DNA of 64,000 bases from Carya illinoinensis (Eukaryota > Streptophyta > Magnoliopsida > Fagales > Juglandaceae), in NCBI RefSeq assembly GCF_018687715.1, contig NC_056759.1:3761501-3825500 (forward strand), given 5' to 3'. This document shows, piece after piece, positions 46,982 through 57,482 of the stretch (position 1 is the stretch's first letter; each line of letters starts with the position of its first letter). The notes below the pieces were generated by a model, which was not told the origin of the DNA, searched no databases, and saw only the letters and a program-made list of their open reading frames with translations. A program made the translations under genes and the position numbers.

Positions 46982-47984
46982 GTTTACATATATATATATG
47001 ATTTAAGAGGTTAATATATACCTTGAATACAAGGTTACGTGATGAGGAAGTTGCTGGCCGGGGGAAGTTGAGATCGAATGACGCGTATGGACATGTATTA
47101 TATACCGCATATTAATGCTGATTAACCAGAATTTCAAACTTTATTTTGGGAAAGGTCAAAAAAAAGTTTGACAGATTCTCTTGATATTACTGCCGTTCTG
47201 TCAAGATTATAATATTATTCACACACTATATATTTATTATAAAAATAAAAAAAAAAATTAAAATAAATATAATATATAAAATATAAAGATGGTAAAAAAA
47301 TTTTTCCTATAATATTACTCCCAAGATGACAAGGAGTACTTTTACAAAGCTTGATCTGAGTTCCATTTGAGATTTGACCGTTTACAGCGTTTGAATATCT
47401 GGGTGATCTCCAACCTTAGCCAACAGTCAGCCAGCCCTCCGTACATAGGTCATTACGCACCTTCTGAAAAAAACCGTCATTGCCATTCGAGGATGTCTTT
47501 GGGGGTAACGAAACTTGGTGGCCAAGGTGCATGCATGCATGATTTGACAAGATCGCATATCGTTTGTAGCTAGATTTGACTAGGCAAACACGGGCCTAGC
47601 CTCCTGTTCAAATTAGCTCGTGATCTAATTCGGTGACGCTGAAACTTTGGCATCCAAGTTCTCGGCTACGGCAGAAAGAAGGCCATGCAAGCTGAGATGA
47701 GCAGTATGTTAGAAAATAAGTACAAACAGTGGAAGATGCCGCAGCCTTTTATGACTATTTGGTGCAAATAATTAAGCACGTACGTGCCTGAGAATACTGA
47801 TGAAAAGAAACGTAAGTGGGGTGGGCTCATCTTTATTAGCTAGCCCAATCAAGACTAGCCTACTTCACCATTAACCTTGTTACCTTTGTGTGGACTTGGG
47901 TTCATTGATAAATTGTTGCATGAGGTAATGAGGTTTGGCTCGATTCCTTATCTAAGTTAATTTATTTTCCGTTTAATTAGATGA

Positions 47985-48290
47985 TGAGTTTAATTAATTT
48001 TTTTTATAAATAATATTAAATTGAGATAGTAAAATAAATTTTGTGAGACTCAATTAAAAAAGTTTAGATATGTTTGAATGTTAAGATAAATTTAGATATA
48101 TTTATAAAAAATTAAAAAAAGTTGTGGATCTCTCGTATAAAGTTGTTGGGTTGTAAAAAATTGTAGTTCTCATTTGTAAAGAGATTTCGAGTTGAGATAA
48201 GTTTAGTAATTTGAGAGTCAGATGTTTAAATGTTAAACTTAATTTGATATTAGACTGAATTGAATTGATTTCAGTTAAATCTAAATTTCA
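47985..48290. repeat. AT-rich repeat, uncertain family
   Basis: Contains gtttgaatgttaagataaat and gagttgagataagttt, which recall the ends of the aaatattattaaaa repeats, but the core is different. Confidence 0.35.
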
Positions 48291-48424
48291 AATATGGCCT
48301 TATTCTTTAGAAAAAATACTTTTTTTCCCCGCAAATAGTGCTTCATTACTAGAAAACATATTACAGCATTGTTCATCATCCCTTACAATTAGAACATTAT
48401 AGACCAGAACAATTAGAAAAAAAT

Positions 48425-48595
48425 ACTTTAACTATAAAAGAATTACACAAAAAGAATTTCACAAATTGATGTGACTTGATATGATTTATCAGATTGTAAA
48501 GTTATTTTTATTGTAAAGTAAATTTAAAACAAAATTACGTCAGTTTGTAAGTTTATTTTTATAGAATCTCTTTTCATCTGTAGTAATTATTTTCT
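48425..48595. mobile_element. MITE-like repeat, family B
   Basis: One of the best preserved copies: cacaaattgatgtgacttga, agattgtaaagttattttta and ttgtaaagtaaattta, then cgtcagtttgtaagtttatt and agaatctctttt. Left and right halves are roughly inverted. Confidence 0.6.
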
Positions 48596-51474
48596 TCTTT
48601 AGCAACACAACTCAATCAAGAAGTGTCAAATCTAAACATAAGTCTTATACAAGAAAGTTTGCATACTGAAGTGGTTTAATAAATCCACTATTTTATACTA
48701 TTTTATAATAGAAAGAGTTTTATAATTTAATGGATCCAATTAAACATGTCAGTGTGTACATGAATTTCTTCTCTAAGATTTATGTACTGTAATTAAACAT
48801 TTCTCATTCAACGCAACCTATACTTTGAATTCAGAGTTTTTGAGCTTAAGTTAATTAGCTTATATATAATCCTGGTAATTAGCTTAATTACCGGCCGATT
48901 TGCATGCTACTATGGATTATGAAAAAAAAAAACAAAAAACAAAACAAAGAAAAGTTTCATGCTTGCATTGACAGAAGTGGATTGTAAAGAGACCTTTGAG
49001 ATGAGTTGTGTGTTGTAGATTTATTTATTAGGGTGTCAATTCGTGTTAGCTAATTAATTACGTTCGGATTATAAAAGAAAAAAAATTCTATATCGACCCG
49101 ATCGAACAAAATCATAATGTGTGAAATATACTACGGTGACTAATCTCTCGTCTTGTTTTTCTTAGGTAGGTTCGCCAAAGAGCTCTCGTCCCTTGCCTGG
49201 CCTGCAGCATGGATAATGATGACGTGGAAGAGTTTATCTCCATTCCTCACTTTACGGATCAGAGAGTGGACACCTCAGTTTCCACTAGCTAGCCGACATA
49301 CGTGTCATTTTATATGTGATCAACCAGTGTTGCCGGGCCTTCTTGTCTGCCACCAGACATAAGCAGTACTCTCGAAACACAAATGATTATTTATTTATTT
49401 TTTATCTGATTGCAGCTGCAATTTGAAACACAAGGGACCTTTCAATACATATATCTTGCTCTTTTTGTGATTTTTATTTTCTTTTTTATCTCTACTCTCT
49501 GGTCCCTTGGTTCATAGTGAAAATTAAAGATTTTCACGTAGTCCACATAAAATCCTAAAATAATATAATGACTATAACTAATATTAAAAAACCATAACCA
49601 TCCATATAATATAATATATATGTATATATAGAGGGGGTGGTTAATTAATTAACTATATTTATTCTCTAGGCTCGAGTACATTGGTTTTTATCAGCTGGTT
49701 TCTGAAGCAGTTGCATGGGATTCCAACTATTTAGTATATTCTTCCTCTAAAAAACTATGTAAACTAGTTCTGATTAAGGCACTTAGTAATGGTGAACATG
49801 CATTTTAGTATGTTCTCATAATGAGAGAGACAATAAAAATTTTGTGTGAAGTCATTTTTACATATTTCTTATACACTTTAGTGATATGATTGTTTGCACT
49901 TTTTTTAAAATATAAAAGAAATAATGTAGCCAATGACATTCTCAAAATGTACAAAAAATAAATAAAAGTGAATGTATGTAGTATAATTCGAGAGACAATA
50001 TTAAATAATCAACATAGGGAGACATACATGATTTGCATGGCATGCATGCATGCATAGGAATGTGGGTCTTACATACATGGTGAGGCATTAATGGCCGATG
50101 AGAAGATGATCAGAAGATTTTCTGCCCTCACCCCGAAATAATGTTAGAGACAAATTCTAAATAAATAAGTCTCGCATAAATTAATCTTTTATAAAAAAAA
50201 ATAGATTCTATTAAGAAAAAGTGAGTTTTTCATATTTTTTTCATAATGAGATTCATTTTTTTTATAAAATACATGTGCGATGCTTATACATTTGGAGCAT
50301 ATATATATATATATATAATTATTCCGACCCTCAGTATTAATACGAACTGGTACTACTGCATGCATGCATATGCAACTGATCATGATCAATCGAAAAGGTG
50401 CATGAGCACAGGCTATATATTACATGGTAATTAATAATACATGCATTAATATTGTATCATGAGGGCGAGATGTTAATTAATGTTTGGAATAGACTAAGCT
50501 AGCAGACTGAAACGGCCGCTAGGTTAATTAATCGGCGAAAATAAGCGTTCAAGTCTTCAAAATGGCAAAATTTGTCTGCAGCTTAAATCCCTAGGCTAGC
50601 TGGCCGGCCGCTAGCTACCATGCAGTCGTTTGGCAATTAATTATAATTATAAGCAATTTTTTATGATTTATCTTATAATATATATAATATATTAATCTTA
50701 TGATGATCATTATAAATGATCAGTACTAATCTGATGTCTATCAATCAGTTATATATGAATTTAAGTAGTCTATTTAATAAGTTCACAACTATATATCATC
50801 ATGAGTACCTACCTATCATAATTAAGGGTGCATTCACATCCGATATTGTACAATAAAAAACAAAGAAACTTGCATCATATTATATATATATATATATAGG
50901 GGTAGATTGAAATTCAGTATGCCCAAGAAGATCATGGCATGCATATATGATGAATATATATTTACAAAACTGCTAGATACAGTCGGCATTTATAAACGTG
51001 AGGTAATCGGCTGGTGTACGTGGAAGTGAAGAACTATAAAAAAGCAAAACTGAACTTAAAAAGCAAAGAAAAAAAAAATGGGCAGTAAAAAAGCCTAGTT
51101 TTTCTTCTTCTTCATGTCAGTAGCTTACAAACCAGAGCAATCCCTCACAACTAATTCTCAAGTAGCTTTTTCTTGATCTTTCCCTTCTTCCTTAAAAAGG
51201 AAAATCATCCATTGAATGCTTACTTGAGAGTGGATCGAAAAGGGCATTTCTTTTCTTCTTTGATTGCTAGATCATTGGGCAATTCCTCCTATTACCCCCA
51301 TCTCTTAACAACAACATAAAGCGAGGCCTTTGGGCGGATTTGGCTCAAGATAGAACAAGAGAATGGTTGAGGGAGCTGCCTATCAAAACAAATAAACTTG
51401 GTACATTGAAGCATTTCTCCACCAAGAAAAAAAAAAAAAAAAAAACGCTATCTCTTAGATTTCATCATTAACAT

Positions 51475-51570
51475 ATTTTTTCCAAACCCATTTTCTAAAT
51501 TTTTTCTAAACCCATGTCCAGATTTTTGCCAAACCCATTTGATAAATTTTTTCCAAACTCATTTTCAAAA
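51475..51570. repeat. Minisatellite of about 28-bp units
   Basis: Three to four diverged units of the form attttttccaaacccatttt followed by ctaaa, within the 1.04-kb Mutator-like element. Confidence 0.7.
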
Positions 51571-51578
51571 TATATCTA

Positions 51579-51764
51579 TTATTTCTTGTTGATCTTTCCA
51601 GATAAATCACTATTCGTTGATGATGGCTGGCTGTGAGTGCTCCCAAACCCATTGGAGCTGCTGCTTCTTCTAATTCCGAATTTTGACAAAGTAGAAGATG
51701 AAGATGAAGAAGATGTAAAAGAGAAAAGCTTGTTTTTTTCCATTAATGGAATGGTCGTTCTCAA
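51579..51764 (-). CDS. Short Ser-rich open frame inside the Mutator-like element (doubtful)
   Basis: 61 codons, MRTTIPLMEKNKLFSF followed by a run of seven Ser and a Ser/Gly/Asn-rich rest (SKFGIRRSSSSNGFGS). I recognise no domain. It lies wholly within the 1.04-kb element and could be a piece of captured coding sequence or a chance frame. Confidence 0.2.
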   Translation of the reverse strand: MRTTIPLMEKNKLFSFTSSSSSSSTLSKFGIRRSSSSNGFGSTHSQPSSTNSDLSGKINKK

Positions 51765-52071
51765 GGAAGAAGACTAGAAGCTTCTTTACCTTCTTGTAAC
51801 TAACTTGGTCGATGGCGTCTGAGGAGCAGGGTAGAAGGAAAGTGGAGCCACAGTAGAGAAGGTGAAAGAGTAGGGGAGAAGGAGAAGGGGAAATGAAAGG
51901 ATGAGGGAGTGAAACGCATCATTTGATGCTCACTTATTTATTAATCCACGTAGAACACGACTACACCCCGCTTACACATACCGATTGCATTCAGCATTTT
52001 TGATATATTTATTTGAGAAAATAATTGTAAAATATACAGGCCCAGCATTACTCTATTTATTGTCGTGCAGA

Positions 52072-54190
52072 TCACTTTAAGAAGAGGAATCGTTTTGCTG
52101 AGTAGTGCCTAAACAGATAAAAGGCGGAGAAGGAGGACAGGATTGCCATTAGCAGAGATGCCACAAAGCCACTGAGCAAACCCGCACCGATTTGGATACA
52201 GAATCTGGTATATCTGTTGCATAGCTTCATCCATTGAAAATCTTCTTCACCAGTCACTGCAAAAAGTGAGCTCTGAAGTGCAGCTGAGTTTGCCCCAAAC
52301 GTAATGTAAGCTGCCACCTATATATATAATTAATTAATATTTATCAACACATGATCATGCAATATAATTAATTAATTAATTAATATATTAATTAAGTTTC
52401 ATAAATAATTAAATATCATTTAAACTGCTTAATTCGATCGATCTCATACCGCGTCATACATGCATATATCTATCTTCAGATAATTTGTAAGTACTACTGG
52501 TTTTCTAATCACCAAGATCATGATCATTATCGGTTTAATTAATGAATATTATAACCTTCAAATATAGTTAGTGCTAGCTTCCGGCTGCATGCATGCAGTA
52601 AAAGGGCTAAAAAATCTTAATGAATTCGATTGACTTTTCATGATATGATTGATCTGCATGCCTACGGACCTTGACAGCGAATTGACAAATTACGTACATG
52701 AGATCATGCATGATGCATCGATCGCGGTCGAACATGATCCGACCTAGCTAGCTTACAGACGTGCATACAGGGGAACATTATGGCCGGCTCACCTGCTTTC
52801 TGGATTAATAATAATCCGTCCAGATTCTAGTAGTAGTACTTCGTGTCAAGTTTTTATTTTTTGTTTGAATAGTTTTGAACCCTTTACAAGGCCAGGGATG
52901 TCAACTAATCGAAAGGACTATGACAGAAGGGGGCCTCCACAATCAATTTCATCGGAAGTTGATGATATAAGATCACCTATATTTATATAAATAAAATAAA
53001 AAACTGAACGTTGATGTGAAATTAATTAATTATATTAATTCCTAGCTAGGTCACCGAAAACCCAGGTCGAATGGTTTTATGATCAATAATCACGATTTTA
53101 CTTCACTTCTTTATTTAATAATAATCATGCATGATAACCACATGATTTAATTTAATCACAAGAAAATGACTCGTTTATATATATATATATAGCCCAGCCA
53201 ATTGAAAAAATTAAGAAGCATTAAGCCAAGAAAACACTGTACGGATAAGTCTAGTCAAGAGTACTACTCCATAGTCCATTAGCCAATATTACAAAATAGG
53301 CTAGTGGATAGATATATATATATATATATATATTTATATAAATTTTATTCATCATCCTCACACTACACACTACATATAATTTCTTTTATTTTTTTTCTTC
53401 TCAAATATGTAGTGTATGGATGATGAGTAGAAGAAATCAATTAGTTTAAAAAGAATAAAAAAATAATGAAAAAAATAAGAATATGTGTAGTGTGTACAAG
53501 GTGCGTGGGGATGATGAATAGAAAAGCTTATATATATATATAATTGTTTTAATATAGTGCATGTCGTAATTGACATGTTAAATCAATATAAGAAAAAGAG
53601 AGAAATTTACAAATTGATATGATTTTATATGAATCGTTACATGCATCTACTTTACAATAAAAATATATTTACAATCTAATTAAATGTATCATGTTAAATT
53701 AGGTCAATTTATACATTTATTTTTATACGGTAGATCTCTTTGTAGTAGTAGCTAAAGAATTTTTCAATAAATAAATATACCTGATCCACCAGCAAACAAA
53801 CCCAAGATAGGCATAGATCCCATTTCGAGTATCCTTCAAACCACGTTGAGATTGAACGTTTGCATAGGTGAAGCAGATTATAGCAAGCAGCCGCAGATAC
53901 CACATACACTAAAACTCTTTTGATCAAACGAACATAAAAAGTACATACGATCGAATCAATTACCATTTTTGAGCAGGCAGGCATATATGCAGAACCAGAG
54001 AGATCAAGAATTAAGAGAAAGAGAAAGAGACGTACATGAGAGCATCCAAATCTTTGAAAGTAGCTCTTCTCTCAGTGTAGAAGATACGCTTGGATTGAGC
54101 ATCTAAACCTACCAAACAAGCCGTCAAAACCAAGAACAAGATTGCAGAAAGCCGCAGAAAAACACTGATTTCCGATAACCCCAACTCCAT
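52072..54190 (-). CDS. CASP-like membrane protein (CASPL2C1-like), three exons
   Basis: Exons 54190-54036, 53916-53781 and 52317-52072 join in phase to give 178 residues. Four membrane spans are visible: [20 protein letters not shown] (about 11-30), [18 protein letters not shown] (52-69), [20 protein letters not shown] (about 85-104) and [21 protein letters not shown] (about 138-158). The Arg in span 1 and Asp in span 3 are the conserved pair of the CASP/MARVEL superfamily. CASP-like proteins are plasma-membrane scaffolds; the founding CASPs organise the Casparian strip, while 2C members are little studied. The acceptor of exon 2 (caaaag|AG) was chosen because it alone keeps the frame. An in-frame ATG five codons upstream (54205) is an alternative start. 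A CASPL2C1 gene also lies near a GPP gene in the duplicated Arabidopsis chromosome 4 block as I recall. Confidence 0.88.
53595..53755. mobile_element. MITE-like repeat, family B
   Basis: Left part agagaaatttacaaattgat and complemented right part aaataaatgtataaattgac show the inverted layout; the core is actttacaataaaaatatat. Its right end reaches to within 30 bp of the donor of exon 2 of the CASP-like gene, inside intron 2. Confidence 0.6.
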
Positions 54191-54599
54191 GCGGCTCGCG
54201 CGCATATATCAGTACTTCTGAAAATAAACCGAATCCAATCTGATCATTATATATTGATCTGTCGTCCTTCCTCGATCGTTCGCAGGACGCGCGTTTATTG
54301 TAGGGGGATGCATATGCATATATTGCTGGCATATAAGAAATTTCCACTGCAGGTTGCCAACTTGCCGAGTACTTACATTCTTCTCTCCATCGCTATAGCT
54401 AGTTCGATCTCCATCAACATTAATTACGTACAGTTTTGAGGCTTTAATATTATTAGATACATCATTGACATACGATCCAGAATCCTGATCACTTATCATC
54501 CTAACTTAAATCCAAAACACTATCGTCAACGGTAAAAATTATGAAAATTATATACAGATCGAAGCCAAGATTAGTACTGACAATCAATATTGATAGAGT

Positions 54600-54755
54600 T
54601 CTGCTACATCTACAAGAGAATCATATAAAAACAATCTAACAAACTGATATGGTTTCATATAATCCGTTAGATCTGTTATGTAATAAAAGTACGTAGCTTT
54701 ACAATCTGACAAATTACATTAAAACACGTCAGTTTGTCTAGAATATTTTCCATAT
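54600..54755. mobile_element. MITE-like repeat, family B
   Basis: aacaaactgatatggtttca, ccgttagatctgttatgtaa and tttacaatctgacaaattac, then cacgtcagtttgt. Lies about 410 bp upstream of the CASP-like start codon. Confidence 0.55.
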
Positions 54756-54808
54756 TGATATATATATATATACAAATTGAGAAAAAAAAAATAGTACCAT
54801 ATATATAA

Positions 54809-54975
54809 GTGAAATAATAGTTTACAATCGTGAGTGTAAAAACGTCATGCAATCACTTTGAAAAAAATGAATATATACGATATCCACATAAAAAATTAAT
54901 ATTTTAATAGTGAACTCTACTAATTTTTAACATTACTGCATGAAACTTGCACACTCCACAAATGTAGCATTACTC
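54809..54975. mobile_element. Mutator-like MITE, copy 3
   Basis: A 167-bp element with a perfect 9-bp duplication tatatataa at 54800-54808 and 54976-54984. It keeps the family core tgcaatcactttgaaaaaaa and the right end gtagcattactc. Confidence 0.8.
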
Positions 54976-54984
54976 TATATATAA

Positions 54985-57482
54985 TATTTTACGTGCATGT
55001 ATGTATCTTATGGATTATTTTGACATGCAGAATCTTTCAATTGTATTTTTCAGGAGTTATCTAGCTATAATATCGCCTTATAAAATTTGAGGAACGAGAG
55101 TTTTCAAAAAATAATTATAAAAGAATTCACAAACTATATTAAATTAACTAAAACATATAGTGTGTGCATGATGGTCAAATTTTTTGTTTTAGAGGGTGAA
55201 AAGTCTAATTAACTAAAATAATTTTATACTATATATATTGTTTTTCGTACAAAATGTACGTGTCTTATTTTAATTTAGTGAAAATAAAAACTCATTCCAA
55301 TAATCATTTACAAGTTTTTATATTCTTAAACCATTGCATAATTACTTCATAATCATTAATGATATTAAGCGCCATAATTCTCAATATGTGTATTTATTTA
55401 ACATGATTGTGTAAAGGATTGTTTTAAAAAAATGTACTTTTATTCTTATTTCGAATAAAAAATACTCATCCCCCAAATGTCATTTTTTTTATAAACGGGG
55501 TGGGAGGTTTCTTATCTAGATTTTTCATTTGCATAACCGGGTCATATGTCTCCCAAATGTCATTTGATTATAAATGAAACCGATAATGAATTAGTATTTC
55601 TCCCTTTAAATGATAGCATGGCTCCTACCATTAAATATGGGATAATGGGTGATGCTAGTGTGCAGCCCAATTATGATCGATGGCGTGCTCACTGGTACAA
55701 ATTTCTCTTTTTATTTTTATCTTTTATTTTTTACATTTTTCAACATATTTAAATATTAAAAAATACCAATACACTAAAAGTCATTTATTTAATTATTAAG
55801 TAAAGATTTTTTAAAAAAAATTAAATATATAAATGGTTGAATAGACAAATTCACATAACATACTAACATTTGCCAAAAATAATATCTCATGGTCCACAAC
55901 CTTAATAGTGTTCTGAAAATAGTACTACGGGGCAGACCTCTTTCGGGAGGTCCACTCTAATTTAAAAATGACTATGACGTCCCTGCAACTTTTCATGGGT
56001 GCAATTTTATAAAGGATTCCCAATTTCCCATAATGGACCTCTAAAAATTTTCATAAAGAGGAAATTTCCCAAATTTTCTAAAGCTTTAAAATATATATAT
56101 AAAATCAATTTAGAAATTTCTGTGAGTGCAATTACACTATTAATACATGTCTTATCAATTTGTGAAAACAGCCTATCGTCATAGTAATAAGATTTGAAAA
56201 TCTGTACATTAATATATATGGGGACTCCACATTGTGATGAGAGGTTGGTTTCAACCCAAGGCAGGTTGAATATCAATATATTCAGTACTTCTTGTTGTCC
56301 CCACTCTCCAGACCCAACTGGATTAATGCTCCATTAAAAGTCTTCAATGCACTCTCCCAAAGTTTGGTTTCTAGTCCCTATACTCCAACTACCTTATCAA
56401 CTGCTACATTTTTTCATAATTATATTTTCAATCATGTGCAAATTGCCAGCGCCTTTACTAATTCATTGTTTACGTACAGCTAGGGTGACTCATTTAGGAT
56501 ATTTTATTTTCTGTCATTAGAGATTGATTGTATACAAGGATGGGTATGTAAATTTTACATGATCTGAGACTACCAAAATCTTACATTTTTGGGCAATTTG
56601 CACCTTTGATTATACTCTAACCGTCAAGATTATATAACTAGTCCTAATATTTTTCTATCGATAAATAATAATTGTAGTAGTAAGTATACAATCACTTTTG
56701 AAAAAAAGTAAATAAATATGTAACTCGCTATATATATGGAGCATTACTCTTTTCTATTGGTCTTAACAATCAAATCCAAACCAAATGTGGATACTACCGA
56801 ATAGTAGCTTAAGATGCATATTGAAGACTTTGTTTGGATGCTAATGAAAACAAAAAAGAGGAAAGAACAAGAATTGTAGTGACTTGCGTGTATTGCTCTT
56901 CAGTCACAGTACTCCTTTTGATTCTCATTTTTTCAGGAATCGGGAGATTGGTGCTGTACAACAATTGCCTCAGACAAGGTTTTACATATATATCGCACCT
57001 CATGGCAATCTAACTCTCATTCCATAAAGGTTTTAATTTAATGTCAAGAAAGATGAGAATAATTCAATTTATTTAGAGTCACTTCCAGATATGTATTTAA
57101 TATTTTGGAAAGTACTATAGCTACAAAGAAACAGAAGAACGAATAGCATTAGAAAAGGCAAAAAGATACCAGATGACAAGAACTGTTCATCTAATCAGTC
57201 AACACAGAAGGGGCTATCAATTGAAAAGCACAATTACCCCTAGAAACACAACCCACAAAACGTATTATATATAACGTTCACAAAAGCAGCAGTATTGCAG
57301 TGAGAAAGCATATTTATGGAATCAAGGGGATTAACAGAAACGACTATACCAACAAACTGTACAAGAAGAGAGCTTCTGCAGCCAACGTACCTAGACACAA
57401 CAATGAAGCATGATTTGCAGACTAGTGAGGCAGTACGAAGGTTAGAGGAGAAAACCTAACTGCATCCTCGTGGCAACGTCAT
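54985..57482. other. Intergenic, no gene seen
   Basis: About 2.5 kb, AT-rich. A half copy of the Mutator-like MITE is seen at 56670-56756 (caatcacttttgaaaaaaag ... gagcattactc). The right 300 bp are probably the 3' untranslated region of the CBP60 gene. Confidence 0.5.

Larger units (their letters stand above)
46991..50965. other. Intergenic, no gene seen
   Basis: About 4 kb without a recognisable gene. Repeats listed separately. The frames at 47367 and 49153 are short and carry no domain. In Arabidopsis this interval holds other genes (ZFP2 and XTH genes as I recall), none of which I can find here. Confidence 0.5.
50966..52003. mobile_element. Mutator-like element, 1.04 kb, with MITE-family ends
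   Basis: The left end (aaaactgctagatacagtcg, then aaacgtgaggtaatcgg) and the complemented right end (aaaaatgctgaatgcaatcg, then gtgtaagcggggtgtagtcg) match the ends of the 170-bp MITE copies at 46810 and 55. The flanks tatatttac (50957-50965) and tatatttat (52004-52012) agree at 8 of 9 bases. The interior is unlike the short copies: it carries a (caaaccca) minisatellite at 51475-51570 and short open frames on both strands. No transposase is seen. Either this is a longer deletion derivative or a Pack-type element that picked up host sequence. Confidence 0.65.

Noticed and set aside
49153..49362. 69-codon plus-strand frame in the gene-poor interval
   Set aside because: Looked for ZFP2 or XTH exons expected from Arabidopsis order; the sequence matches neither.
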